From Pandoraea nosoerga (GTDB taxonomy: Bacteria; Pseudomonadota; Gammaproteobacteria; Burkholderiales; Burkholderiaceae): a DNA stretch of 44,175 bases. The DNA lies in assembly GCF_902459585.1 (NCBI RefSeq), contig NZ_CABPSC010000023.1, positions 1 through 44,175 of the forward strand, given 5' to 3'. Shown piece after piece: positions 15,820-24,555 of this stretch. The notes below the pieces were generated by a model. That model ran no database searches, was not told the origin of the DNA, and saw only the letters and a list, made by a program, of their open reading frames with translations. A program made the position numbers and the translations under genes. The stretch's first letter is position 1. Each line of letters opens with the position of its first letter.

Positions 15820-16152
15820 TCTTGCGCAGTCGTGCGTAATCATGCGTAGGCAAATTTTTCCTCGCACAGCGTACACCGAAGCAATGCGCCACGACATTGC
15901 CTACGAGCCGGCGTCAGAAGCGCGGGCCGTTTGACGTCTTTCGTTGCATCGCCGCACGCCATCGCATCACAAATGTGATGAATTGCGTGTTTTCCCGCGC
16001 AAGCAGGGGCAAATCGGCCCAGTTTCTATACAATGTCCCGCACGCGTCGTGCCGCGCCGCATTCGAGTCTGCGAACGGCGATCGCGCAACGCCCGGGGGC
16101 GCGCCGATAGATCGCCATCCGTCTCAACACTCGTTTATTTGCCGGAGACTTT
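15820..16152. other. Intergenic region upstream of the sulfide:quinone oxidoreductase
   Basis: 333 bases with no gene. It contains the 16-bp palindrome at 15965-15980 (listed separately), a possible plus-strand -10 TACAAT at 16029-16034 without a good -35, and two copies of GCGTAATCnTGCG around the end of the regulator gene. No terminator with a T-run follows cadR. Confidence 0.5.
15965..15980. promoter_or_regulatory. Palindromic operator candidate upstream of sqr-like gene
   Basis: CATCACAAATGTGATG has 7-bp inverted arms (CATCACA/TGTGATG) around AA. It is about 50 bases upstream of the possible -10 at 16029 and 173 bases before the ATG. Its binding protein is unknown; it is not the CRP/FNR arrangement. 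Confidence 0.45.
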
Positions 16153-17418
16153 ATGTCCAGCGACGTATCCGCAACGCCGACTCCTGCGACGCAAAGCAGT
16201 GCCGACATCGTCATCATGGGCGCGGGCGCGGCTGGCATTTCCGTGGCCGCCAGTCTGCGCCGGCGCCGCCCGTCGGTCTCGATCACGATCATCGATCCGG
16301 CCGATACGCACTACTACCAGCCGGCATGGACGCTCGTCGGCGCCGGCGAGTTCGACGCGGCGCGAACGGCGCGGCCCATGTCGAGCGTGATCCCCGAAGG
16401 CGTGAACTGGGTGCAGGCCGCCGTCACCGCATTCGTGCCGGAACACCAGCAGGTGCTGCTCTCGGATGGCCGCCGCATCGCGTATCGCTATCTGATCGTC
16501 GCCCCCGGTCTGCAACTGAACTGGGAAGCGATCGACGGCCTGACCGATACGCTCGGGCGCAACGGCGTCACGTCGAACTATCGCTTCGATCTCGCCCCCT
16601 ACACATGGTCGCTGGTGCGCGAGTTCAAGGGCGGCAACGCGCTCTTCACCCAGCCCCCCATGCCGATCAAGTGCGCCGGCGCCCCGCAAAAGGCGATGTA
16701 TCTGTCGGCCGACACATGGCGGCAGAACGGCGTGCTCGACAAGACCCGGATCGAATTCCACCTGGTGGCCCCTGCGCTTTTCGGCGTGAAGGACTACATT
16801 CCGGCGCTCATGGAGTACGTGAAGCGTTACAACATCTCGCTCAATCACCTCTCGCACCTGCGTGCGGTCGACGGTGAGCGCCGCGTGGCGCGCTTCGAGA
16901 TTTTCGATGCCGACGGCCAATCGCAGTTTGTCGACAAGTCTTTCGATTTCCTGCATGTGGTGCCGCCGCAAAGCGCGCCCGACGTGCTGCGCACCAGTCC
17001 ACTCGCCGATGCCGCGGGTTGGTGCGAGGTCGATCCGGCGACGTTGCGCCACGCGCGTTACGTCAACGTGTTCGGGCTGGGCGACGCCATCTCGGCGCCC
17101 AACGCCAAGACAGCGGCCGCCGCGCGCAAACAGGCGGTAGTGGTCGCCGAAAACCTGCTCGCGGCAATGGACGGCCGCGCGTTGCCCCTGCAGTACGACG
17201 GCTATGGGGCGTGCCCGCTCACGGTCGAGCACGGCAAGATCGTGCTGGCCGAATTCGGCTACGGCGGCAGGCTGCTGCCCACGTTCCCGATCGACGGCAC
17301 ACGCCCCAACCGCTTCGCGTGGATGCTCAAGAAGTACGTGCTGCCGAAGGTGTACTGGGATTTCATGTTGCGTGGACGCGAATGGCTGGCGCAACCGAGC
17401 CGCTCCGACCATAGGTGA
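16153..17418 (+). CDS. sqr: Type II sulfide:quinone oxidoreductase (FAD/NAD(P)-binding oxidoreductase)
   Basis: Membrane-associated flavoprotein that oxidises sulfide to sulfane sulfur and passes electrons to quinone. The 421-residue product opens with the Rossmann motif IVIMGAGAAGISVAASL. Both redox cysteines of type II (mitochondrial-type) SQR are present: C174 in PIKCAGAPQK and C354 in YGACPL, aligned with human C201 and C379. FGLGDAISAPNAKTAAAA is the FAD-binding segment and the C-terminus (VLPKVYWDFMLRG) is the hydrophobic membrane-contact part. GGAG 6-9 bases before the ATG supports the start. No persulfide dioxygenase or rhodanese gene lies beside it, and the intervening DNA suggests independent regulation from cadR. 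Confidence 0.88.
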   Translation: MSSDVSATPTPATQSSADIVIMGAGAAGISVAASLRRRRPSVSITIIDPADTHYYQPAWTLVGAGEFDAARTARPMSSVIPEGVNWVQAAVTAFVPEHQQVLLSDGRRIAYRYLIVAPGLQLNWEAIDGLTDTLGRNGVTSNYRFDLAPYTWSLVREFKGGNALFTQPPMPIKCAGAPQKAMYLSADTWRQNGVLDKTRIEFHLVAPALFGVKDYIPALMEYVKRYNISLNHLSHLRAVDGERRVARFEIFDADGQSQFVDKSFDFLHVVPPQSAPDVLRTSPLADAAGWCEVDPATLRHARYVNVFGLGDAISAPNAKTAAAARKQAVVVAENLLAAMDGRALPLQYDGYGACPLTVEHGKIVLAEFGYGGRLLPTFPIDGTRPNRFAWMLKKYVLPKVYWDFMLRGREWLAQPSRSDHR

Positions 17419-17727
17419 AACCCCAACTCAATTTTCATGGACGGGTGCCGTTAAAGGTCAAAGGACCCGGTTTCGCGACCGGGCACGAGCTTCTTGTCGG
17501 GCCACGCCTTGCGCGCGGTCTGCCGGGGACGCAGGCGCGGCGCACCGGGAGATGAGCGCCGCCTGCCTGTCACCGGCCGACACATTTACGCGTCTTATGC
17601 AGAACATGATTCAAGGGTTTTCCGGCGGCACGACCTGTTCGACGCGCAGGCTTGCCCAGCCTTGCGGTATTACACGCGGCACTGACCACCGTTCAACCGT
17701 TCGGGCGACGTTCGCCTGCCTGCCGAG
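17419..17727. other. Intergenic region between sqr and the EAL gene
   Basis: 309 bases without a supported gene. A hairpin, CCCGGT (17466-17471) with ACCGGG (17478-17483), lies shortly after sqr but has no T-run. No clear promoter was found for the EAL gene. Confidence 0.45.
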
Positions 17728-19062
17728 ATGAACGATACAAACGCGCTGCGCCGGCAAGTCGTGCTCGCCGATCTGCTGCTGGATCGTCAGCGGCTGTTGC
17801 GCGCCCTGAGTCTCAAGCTGCGCACGCCGAGCCCGGCCGGCAGCCACAGCGCGCTCGTCGTTCTGCATGTCGGGCGCGGCCAGCGCACGGCAACGAGCCA
17901 GGCGGCCATCTCGGACGCCGATCTGCTGGCGACCATCGCGTTTCGCATCGGTTCACGCATTCGCCGCCGCGACCTGATCGGGCGCGTCTCCGATCAGCAG
18001 ATCGCCATCCTGCTGCGCGACCTGGGCAGCCGCGAGGCCGCCGTGCAGGTCACCCGCCGTTTCATCCGCGCCGGCGAGTCGCCCGTGCCGTGCGGCAACG
18101 GCCTGCTCTACCCGATTCTCTCGGCTGGCATCACGCATCTGCCGCAGGTGCCCGTCTGGCCGGCCACGTTGCTCGAACACACCTCGGACGTGGCCGACCA
18201 GGCCATCCGCGAGAGTGCGTCGCGTTTTCTGGTGACCGAGGCGCCATTAGCGCCGACCGAAGGCGTTCAGCCGCCCGACGAAGCGGGCAACGAACACTAT
18301 TGGCGCAGCGCCATCGGCCGCGCCCTGTCCGAGTCGGAATTCCGCCTGCACTACCAGCCCCAGATCGACATGCGCACGCACCGGCTCACTGGCCTGGAGG
18401 CGCTCATCCGGTGGCAGCGCGACGACGAACTGATCATGCCGGGTGAATTCATCCCGGCCGCGGAGCGTTGCGACGTGATCGGCCCGATCGGCGACTGGAC
18501 CCTGCACGAGGCCTGCCGCCAGCTCGATCAGTGGCACAAGGAGGGCGAAGAATACCCGCGCGTGGCGGTCAACCTGTCGGCCCAGCAGATGCGGGTACAG
18601 ACGCTCGAGACGGTGCGCTACGCACTGCGGCATCATCGCGTGCCGCCTGACAAGCTCGAAATCGAGATCACCGAGTCGTCGCTGATCTCGCATCTCGACG
18701 AAGCCGCCACGTTGATGAACGAGCTCGTGGCGATGGGCGTGCGTCTGTCGCTCGACGACTTCGGCACCGGCTACTCGAGCTTCGTGCGCCTCAAGCGCTG
18801 GCCGTTCGGCACGGTCAAGATCGATTATCAGTTCGTGGCCGGCGTGCTGCTCGGCGGCTACGATACCGAACTCATACGCGCCATTATCGCGATTGCCCGC
18901 AAGCTGGAGATCGAGACCGTCGCCGAAGGCGTCGAGACGAGCGCCCAGCGCGATGCCCTCGCCTCGCTCGGCTGTCATGCGTGGCAGGGGTATCATTGCA
19001 CGCGTCCCCTGCCGCCCGGTCATATCGAAACGTTCATTCGTGATTGGCACGGGCGCCTGTAA
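17728..19062 (+). CDS. EAL-domain c-di-GMP phosphodiesterase with degenerate GGDEF
   Basis: Probably hydrolyses c-di-GMP to pGpG in the cytoplasm. The 444-residue product has no membrane segment. Residues about 10-170 look like a GGDEF fold whose signature has decayed (GRVSDQQIAILL where GGDEF is expected), so it should not make c-di-GMP. The EAL domain spans about 191-440 and keeps the catalytic set: EAL at 224-226, NLSAQQM, EITESSL, DDFGTGYSS, KIDYQFV, ETVAEGVET and a GYHCTRPLP ending. Catalysis is therefore expected. The next gene, a diguanylate cyclase, begins 24 bases after the stop in the same reading frame, so the two opposing enzymes are probably co-expressed. Confidence 0.93.
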   Translation: MNDTNALRRQVVLADLLLDRQRLLRALSLKLRTPSPAGSHSALVVLHVGRGQRTATSQAAISDADLLATIAFRIGSRIRRRDLIGRVSDQQIAILLRDLGSREAAVQVTRRFIRAGESPVPCGNGLLYPILSAGITHLPQVPVWPATLLEHTSDVADQAIRESASRFLVTEAPLAPTEGVQPPDEAGNEHYWRSAIGRALSESEFRLHYQPQIDMRTHRLTGLEALIRWQRDDELIMPGEFIPAAERCDVIGPIGDWTLHEACRQLDQWHKEGEEYPRVAVNLSAQQMRVQTLETVRYALRHHRVPPDKLEIEITESSLISHLDEAATLMNELVAMGVRLSLDDFGTGYSSFVRLKRWPFGTVKIDYQFVAGVLLGGYDTELIRAIIAIARKLEIETVAEGVETSAQRDALASLGCHAWQGYHCTRPLPPGHIETFIRDWHGRL

Positions 19063-19086
19063 ACGCGTCTGCAACCGCTTCAGCCA

Positions 19087-20760
19087 TTGACCAACGTTCT
19101 GTTCAATCGCCGTCGCGCCGCTCCCGTCCTCGTTGCCGGACTGGTCGCTCTCGCGTGCGTCGTCATTGCCTGGGGGCTGGCCCGCTTTGCGGCCGACCAG
19201 CTCGTGGCGAACCGCTCCGCACGCCTGCTCTATGAAGAGCGCAGCGTCGCGAGCCGGCTGGCGCATGGCACTGTCCACACGGTCAATCAGGACCTGATCC
19301 TGATTCGCGGCATTCCGCAGGTGCTCGCGCAAATCGAGCAGATCCAGGCAGCCGCCGAGCAAATCGACGATCACCCGGTCGCCGGACTGCCGCCCGCGAA
19401 GGCCCGCGAGGCATTGCTGGCCAACGCGACGCTCAAGCCGGTCAACGAACTGCTGCATGCGACGCAGCTTTACTTCGGCGCCGACCTCGTCTGGCTCGCG
19501 ACACCCGACGGCACGACGATCGCCTCGAGCGACGCCCACACGGCCGACCCGCTCGTGGGCGAGAACTACGGCGACCGCGAGTATTTCCGCATCGCCGTGC
19601 TTGGCGGCAACGGGCAGCAATACGTGATTGGCCGCAAGACGCGTTTGCCGGGCATCTACTTCACCGCGCCGGTCTACCAGGACGGTCGACTCGTCGGCGT
19701 GGCAGTCGTCAAGCTCGGGCTGCGCCGGCTCGCGCACTGGGTCGACTCCGGCCTGTCGTTCGTGACCGACAAGAACGGCGTCATCGTGCTGGCCAACGAC
19801 CCGACCTTCACGGGCATGGCGGTGCCCGGCGCAGGCGTGTTCAAGCTCACACCGGCCGAGCGGCGACGCATCTATCAGCAGGAAGACTTCACCGTCGTTC
19901 CCATCGAGAACTACGACCTCTCGCCGGCCACCCCGGCGTTTCTGGAGAACGAAGACGTCGAAGACGGCGTGCGCGACCCGCGGCTCGTGCGCGTGAGACC
20001 CGACGACCAACCCTATCTGCTCGAAGCCGACGCGGCACTCGACAGCGAACTGGTGATCTACACCATGAGCGAGGTGCCCACGCTGGGCAGTCTGTTCGTC
20101 GAGCGTCGCCGCTATGCCGTGCTGGTGTTCGCGCTCCTGCTGAGTTCGGCGGGCGCCCTGTTCATGCTCATCCGCTACCTGCGCCGGGAAAAGCTCCAGC
20201 TCACCGACACGCTGGCCAAGAATGCCGCCCTCGAACACGAAGTCAAATACGACGCGCTGACGGGCGCACTCTCGCGCGGGCACTTCCTCAAGCGCCTGCG
20301 CGCGGAGCTCATGCAGGCCAGCGCGACCGAGGTGCCGACGAGCATCATCCTCGTCGACCTCGACCATTTCAAGCAGATCAACGACACCTGGGGCCATGCC
20401 CTTGGCGACACGGTGTTGGCCACGTTCGTCCGGCTTTGTCACGAATCGTTACGCGAAGATGACATTTGTGGACGTTTGGGCGGCGAAGAATTCGCTATTA
20501 TCTTGAGTGGCGCCAACGAGGCGCGCGCCTTCGAGGCCGCAGAGCGACTGCGCGAGGCCGTTCGGAGTGCTCGCATCGTCGTCGACGCACGCACGCTGCA
20601 GTTCACCATCAGTGCCGGCGTTGCCGAGTGGCATGCCGGCGACGACGACAATGCGTGGCTGCAACGCGCCGACGCAGCGCTGTACCTTGCCAAATCTCGC
20701 GGACGCGACCGCTGCGCCCGCGAATCCGACCTCCGGGTGCTCTCCCGGGCAGGGTCGTAA
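19087..20760 (+). CDS. Membrane diguanylate cyclase with DctB-like periplasmic sensor
   Basis: Makes c-di-GMP from two GTP in response to a periplasmic signal. The 557-residue product has one membrane helix at about 12-34, a large periplasmic dCache-type region to about 338, a second helix (VFALLLSSAGALFMLIRYL) and a C-terminal GGDEF domain. The sensor resembles C4-dicarboxylate sensors of the DctB group (GENYGDREYFRIAV, GIYFTAPVYQDGRLVGVAVVK split over two strands), but the ligand is not established. GGEEF is intact at 465-469 and the RxxD inhibitory site (456-459) is five residues before it, so activity with product inhibition is expected. The only suitable start is a TTG at 19087 with no clear ribosome-binding site, which suggests coupling to the preceding EAL gene. 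Confidence 0.9.
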   Translation: MTNVLFNRRRAAPVLVAGLVALACVVIAWGLARFAADQLVANRSARLLYEERSVASRLAHGTVHTVNQDLILIRGIPQVLAQIEQIQAAAEQIDDHPVAGLPPAKAREALLANATLKPVNELLHATQLYFGADLVWLATPDGTTIASSDAHTADPLVGENYGDREYFRIAVLGGNGQQYVIGRKTRLPGIYFTAPVYQDGRLVGVAVVKLGLRRLAHWVDSGLSFVTDKNGVIVLANDPTFTGMAVPGAGVFKLTPAERRRIYQQEDFTVVPIENYDLSPATPAFLENEDVEDGVRDPRLVRVRPDDQPYLLEADAALDSELVIYTMSEVPTLGSLFVERRRYAVLVFALLLSSAGALFMLIRYLRREKLQLTDTLAKNAALEHEVKYDALTGALSRGHFLKRLRAELMQASATEVPTSIILVDLDHFKQINDTWGHALGDTVLATFVRLCHESLREDDICGRLGGEEFAIILSGANEARAFEAAERLREAVRSARIVVDARTLQFTISAGVAEWHAGDDDNAWLQRADAALYLAKSRGRDRCARESDLRVLSRAGS

Positions 20761-20807
20761 CGGACTTCGGGCTCACCGGCCCGAGGTCGCCAACCCAGAC
20801 CGGACCG

Positions 20808-22139
20808 ATGCCCAAGACGAATCTCGCGACATTCGCCCCATCGCCATTGCGCGTCCTGCAGGCCGCCGCAGCCCTCTGTCTGGCGCTCAGCAACGCCGCA
20901 CACGCCGACCTGTCCCTCTTGCAGCCGCCACGCTCGCTCACGGGCGGCGCCCCGCTGCAGTTGACACTGCTCGCCACACAGGACTCGCCGGGGCGCAAGA
21001 CCATCACGCTGCCCGACGAGATCGTCGTTCGCATCTCGAACGACGATTTCAAGCCGACGCTGCTGCGTCTGAAGCGCGCGGCCGTCACCCCGGCGCAGCT
21101 CACGCTCTCGAACGGACAGTTCCGGCGCGTCGCCTACGCCGCCGCGCTTCCCGCCGAGTTGCGCGGCACGGTGCGCGTCGAGCCGCTGGACTGGGACGCC
21201 TCGACCACGACCATCGTGCTCGATCGCGCCGCGCCTGCCGAGCCGATGGTGGCCGCGGCGCCCGCCTCCCGGGCGTCCGCTGCGGGCGCTGAAGTCGCGT
21301 CGTCCACGTCGGCGGCAGCGGCGGCGCCCCCATCGGCCACCAGCGCATCGGCCACCAGCGCATCGGCGACCGGCGCGGCGGGCAGCGTGCCGCCTGACGC
21401 GATCGCTCCCACGAGCGACACCGAGTTCGCGCGCATCTCCTCCAACGAGCCGATGTACATCGCGTTCGGCAAGAACGGGGACACCAACGCGCGTTTTCAG
21501 CTCAGCTTCAAGTTCCACATCCTCAAGCCGGACAATCCGTCGTCCAAGGCTTTCCTGGACAACCTCTACTTCGGCTACACGCAGTTGTCCGTCTGGGACC
21601 TGGAAGCGGAGTCAGCGCCGTTTCGCGACTCCAACTACCGCCCGAGCCTTTTTTACTATGTGCCCGACACCGGCGTGCGCGCCGGCTGGTTCACGTCGCT
21701 CGGAGTGGCCGCAGGCATCGAGCACGAATCCAACGGCAAGGCCGGCGACGACTCGCGCAGCATCAACACCGTCTTCGTCAAGCCGATCCTCACGTTCGGC
21801 AACCCGTCCGACTATCACTGGACGGTCGCGCCGAAGCTCTACGCCTATCTGGAAAAGAAGGACAACAGCGACATCCAGGACTACCGCGGCTACATGGACC
21901 TGCTCGTGCTGTGGGGCAAACCCAACGGGTGGCAGATCGGCGCCACGCTGCGCAAGGGCATGAAACGCAATTACGGCAGCGTGGACGTGCAGGTGACCTA
22001 TCCGCTCGGCAAGCTCATTCCGGGCACCGGCGGCTATATCTGGCTGGGCTACTTCACGGGTTACGGTGAAGACATGCTCGACTACAACCGCCATTCGCCG
22101 TCGCAGGTGCGCATCGGGTACAGCGTTTTCCGCTGGTAG
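20808..22139 (+). CDS. pldA: Outer-membrane phospholipase A (OMPLA/PldA family)
   Basis: Calcium-dependent outer-membrane enzyme that hydrolyses phospholipids misplaced in the outer leaflet. The ATG at 20808 gives 443 residues with a signal peptide ending AHA-DL near residue 33. The barrel occupies about 210-443 and carries the catalytic site: H306 and S308 in EHESNG, and N320, at the same spacings as E. coli H142/S144/N156. The protein ends in an aromatic residue (GYSVFRW). Residues 34-205 are an N-terminal extension absent from E. coli PldA: a beta-rich part, then an Ala/Ser/Thr linker built on a 15-bp tandem repeat (21331-21375). It follows the cyclase gene by 47 bases. Confidence 0.9.
   Translation: MPKTNLATFAPSPLRVLQAAAALCLALSNAAHADLSLLQPPRSLTGGAPLQLTLLATQDSPGRKTITLPDEIVVRISNDDFKPTLLRLKRAAVTPAQLTLSNGQFRRVAYAAALPAELRGTVRVEPLDWDASTTTIVLDRAAPAEPMVAAAPASRASAAGAEVASSTSAAAAAPPSATSASATSASATGAAGSVPPDAIAPTSDTEFARISSNEPMYIAFGKNGDTNARFQLSFKFHILKPDNPSSKAFLDNLYFGYTQLSVWDLEAESAPFRDSNYRPSLFYYVPDTGVRAGWFTSLGVAAGIEHESNGKAGDDSRSINTVFVKPILTFGNPSDYHWTVAPKLYAYLEKKDNSDIQDYRGYMDLLVLWGKPNGWQIGATLRKGMKRNYGSVDVQVTYPLGKLIPGTGGYIWLGYFTGYGEDMLDYNRHSPSQVRIGYSVFRW
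21331..21375 (+). repeat. 15-bp in-frame tandem repeat in the pldA linker
   Basis: CATCGGCCACCAGCG occurs twice exactly and a third time with changes. Because 15 is a multiple of three the repeat encodes S-A-T-S-A units, and copy-number change would lengthen or shorten the linker without a frameshift. Confidence 0.8.
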
Positions 22140-22160
22140 CACGACAACGCGGCGGCGCGC

Positions 22161-22583
22161 TCACAGCACCAGCACCAGCGCTCCGCCGACGATCAGCGCG
22201 CCGCCGATCGCCGTCTTGAGCGTCAGCGGTTCGCCCAGCACGATCCAACCGATCAGGATCGCCATCGCCACGCTCAGCTTGTCGAGCGGCGCCACTCCCG
22301 ATACGGGCCCGAGTTGCAGCGCCCGGAAATAGCACAGCCACGACAGGCCGGTCGCCACCCCGGAGAGCACCAGGAACAGCCAGGTGCTGGCGCTCAGGCT
22401 GGCGGGGCGCTGCCATTCGCCGCGCATGGCAACGATAGCGAGCGTCACCGCGAAGATGATGACCGCACGGATCAGCGTGGCCATGTTCGAATTGACGTGC
22501 GCCACGCCGAGTTTGCCTAACACCGCCGTCAGCGCGGCGAAGAACGCCGAGCCCAGCGCGAAAAGTTGCCAGCTGCGCAGCAT
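22161..22583 (-). CDS. EamA family single-domain transporter
   Basis: Small inner-membrane protein of the drug/metabolite transporter superfamily. At 140 residues it holds a single EamA repeat of four to five helices (ALTAVLGKLGVAHVNSNMATLIR, GLSWLCYFRALQLGPVSGVAPLDKLSV, GEPLTLKTAIGGALIVGGALVLVL), so it must act as a dimer. AAGGA lies 6 bases before the ATG at 22583. Related short EamA proteins are annotated as permeases without known substrate; none is claimed here. It diverges from the DUF1289 gene. Confidence 0.88.
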   Translation of the reverse strand: MLRSWQLFALGSAFFAALTAVLGKLGVAHVNSNMATLIRAVIIFAVTLAIVAMRGEWQRPASLSASTWLFLVLSGVATGLSWLCYFRALQLGPVSGVAPLDKLSVAMAILIGWIVLGEPLTLKTAIGGALIVGGALVLVL

Positions 22584-22740
22584 GGAATTCCTTCATATCG
22601 GCAGCGATCTGCCGGTAAACACCAGAAACACGGACGAAAGTCCATACCTAGCGTCGGCCGTGGGGGAATCCGGGCCGGCGCCGCCATCGGTGCGATAATG
22701 GCACCTTCTGTTTGACTGCCTCACCCAGCCGCCCGCCCCT

Positions 22741-22968
22741 ATGTCCGAATTGCACGACCGCCCCGACAGCCCTTGCATTGGCGTTTGCTCGACCCTCTTC
22801 GACGAGGTCTGCAAGGGTTGCGGGCGCACTGCCTACGAAGTCTCGAACTGGGTCTTCTTCTCCGAAGAGGAAAAGGCGGCCGTGTGGGCGCGCATTGCCC
22901 GGGAAGGCAAGGCAATGCGCTTCTGTGAAAACAGCACTGCGAACGGCACTACGACTTCGCAACCTTGA
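22741..22968 (+). CDS. DUF1289 domain-containing protein
   Basis: A 75-residue cytoplasmic protein with the DUF1289 cysteine pattern: [21 protein letters not shown] (four Cys that may bind a metal), then the [16 protein letters not shown] helix. The family's function is unknown; it is often found as a short Fe-S or zinc-binding-like protein. A GATAAT -10-like element lies about 50 bases upstream. Its last 20 bases overlap the 3' end of the convergent aldehyde dehydrogenase gene. Confidence 0.9.
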   Translation: MSELHDRPDSPCIGVCSTLFDEVCKGCGRTAYEVSNWVFFSEEEKAAVWARIAREGKAMRFCENSTANGTTTSQP

Positions 22969-24382
22969 ACTGCAACGACTTGTACTCGAGAAACTCCTCG
23001 AAGCCGTACACGCCGTTCTCCCGCCCGTGGCCCGACTGCTTGAAGCCGCCGAACGGGGCCTGTACGTTGAACTCCCCGCCATTGATGTCCACCTGTCCGG
23101 TGCGGATCTGACGCGCAACGCGCACGGCCCGCGCCTCGTCGCCGGACCACACGCCGCCGCCCAGCCCATAAATCGAGTCGTTGGCAATGCGCACGGCGTC
23201 GGCTTCGTCCTCGTATGTGATGATCGAGAGCACTGGACCGAAGATCTCCTCTTGCGCAACGGTGGCATCCGGCGCCACCCGGCCGAGCACCGTCGGCTGC
23301 ACGAAGAAGCCCGTCTCGAAGCCCTCGGGCACCGTCTCGCCGCCGGCGATCAGCTCGGCGCCTTCGGCCAGCCCCTTGCGGATGTAGTTCAGCACGCGCT
23401 CGCGCTGGGCGGCTGACGCCAACGGCCCCAGACGCGTCGACTCCTCGCGCGGATCGCCCAGCGTAAAGCGCGCGACCGCCTCCTTCACCAGCGTCTTCAC
23501 TTCCTCGTAGCGCGACGCCGGCACCAGCATGCGCGTGTGTGCCGAGCAGGTCTGTCCGGAGTTCAGGTAGCAGGCGTTGAGCGTGCCCTTGACCGCAGCG
23601 GCCAGGTCCGCGTCGTCAAGCACCACGGACGCCGACTTGCCCCCCAGCTCGAGCGCCACGCGCTTGACGGTCTGCGATGCCACTTCCGACACTCGCTTGC
23701 CCGCCCGCGTCGATCCGGTAAACGACACCATGTCGACGTCCGGATGTCGCGCCAGCACCTCACCGACGACCGGGCCCAGTCCCGTCACCAGGTTGAAGAC
23801 GCCCGCCGGCAAGCCGGCCTCGGCGATCACCTCGGCGAGAATGAACGCATTGAACGGCGCCACTTCGGACGGCTTGAGCACCACCGTGCAGCCCGCCGCC
23901 AACGCCGGCGCGACCTTCAGCGTGATTTGATTTAGCGGGTAGTTCCAGGGCGTGATTGCCCCTACGACTCCTACCGGTTCGCGCACGACGAGCGAGTTGC
24001 CCACGCGCGCCTCGAACTCGAACGACTCGACGAGCTCGGCGTACTTGTTCCAGTGATAGATCGGGCCGCCCACCTGGATGGCGCGCACGAGCTTGATGGG
24101 CATGCCCGTCTCACCCGTCATGGCCTGCGCCAGATCGTCGCCGCGCGCCTTCAGTCCCGCCGCGATCTTGCGCAGGTAGCCCGCCCGTTCGGCCGGCGTC
24201 GTGGCGGCCCAGCTGTCGCGCGCCCGGCGGGCAGCCGCAACGGCTGCTTCGGCGTCCTGCACGGCGCCTTCGGGAATCCGCCCCATGAGCGTCGCGTCAG
24301 CGGAGTGAAACACCTCGAGCGTGCCCTGCCCCACCGGGGCGACCCACTTTCCGTCGATATAGAACTTGTCGTGCGTGATCAT
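22949..24382 (-). CDS. NAD(P)-dependent aldehyde dehydrogenase
   Basis: Oxidises an aldehyde to the carboxylic acid with NAD(P)+. The start at 24382 ([13 protein letters not shown]) is fixed by a strong AGGAGG six bases upstream and gives 477 residues, standard for the superfamily. The catalytic set is complete: N in PWNYPL, the general base E245 (LELGGKSA), nucleophile C279 (SGQTC, 34 residues later as usual), and EEIFGPV. The substrate is not readable. Three 12-bp repeats and a palindrome between the promoter and the ribosome-binding site point to a dedicated repressor that is not adjacent. Confidence 0.94.
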   Translation of the reverse strand: MITHDKFYIDGKWVAPVGQGTLEVFHSADATLMGRIPEGAVQDAEAAVAAARRARDSWAATTPAERAGYLRKIAAGLKARGDDLAQAMTGETGMPIKLVRAIQVGGPIYHWNKYAELVESFEFEARVGNSLVVREPVGVVGAITPWNYPLNQITLKVAPALAAGCTVVLKPSEVAPFNAFILAEVIAEAGLPAGVFNLVTGLGPVVGEVLARHPDVDMVSFTGSTRAGKRVSEVASQTVKRVALELGGKSASVVLDDADLAAAVKGTLNACYLNSGQTCSAHTRMLVPASRYEEVKTLVKEAVARFTLGDPREESTRLGPLASAAQRERVLNYIRKGLAEGAELIAGGETVPEGFETGFFVQPTVLGRVAPDATVAQEEIFGPVLSIITYEDEADAVRIANDSIYGLGGGVWSGDEARAVRVARQIRTGQVDINGGEFNVQAPFGGFKQSGHGRENGVYGFEEFLEYKSLQFKVAKS

Positions 24383-24401
24383 GCATTGCCTCCTGATGCC
24401 A

Positions 24402-24449
24402 TTAGGACACGAGTTAGGACACGAGTTAGGACACGAACGTGTCATTGTA
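24402..24449 (-). promoter_or_regulatory. Promoter and repeated operator of the aldehyde dehydrogenase gene
   Basis: A minus-strand -10 TACAAT (24449-24444) is followed at once by the perfect palindrome GACACG-TT-CGTGTC (24443-24430), which would cover the transcription start. The palindrome runs into three tandem 12-bp units, TTAGGACACGAG (plus-strand reading; 24402-24413, 24414-24425, 24426-24437 with one change). Each unit carries the GGACACGA half-site. No good -35 was found. Binding by a repressor is inferred from this arrangement. Confidence 0.6.
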
Positions 24450-24496
24450 GTGCGCTTGCGCGTTCGCTTTGGTGTCGCAGCGCCCGTATACGCAAA

Positions 24497-24523
24497 CAGG
24501 GCGCCTGCAACGCAAGCGCCCTG
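24497..24523 (-). terminator. Stem-loop downstream of the ABC-F gene
   Basis: CAGGGCGC pairs with GCGCCCTG across an 11-base loop, with a short TTT on the minus strand. It starts 33 bases after the ABC-F stop and precedes the aldehyde dehydrogenase promoter. Confidence 0.5.
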
Positions 24524-24555
24524 CATGGGACCGCCAATGCCGGAGAAGCCCGGTG

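Noticed and set aside
18247-20442. 731-residue minus-strand open frame across the EAL and cyclase genes
   Set aside because: It spans two genes with intact catalytic motifs on the other strand and has no recognisable domain itself.
24402-24437. CRISPR-like repeats
   Set aside because: The three 12-bp units are directly adjacent with no spacers, so this is a tandem repeat.
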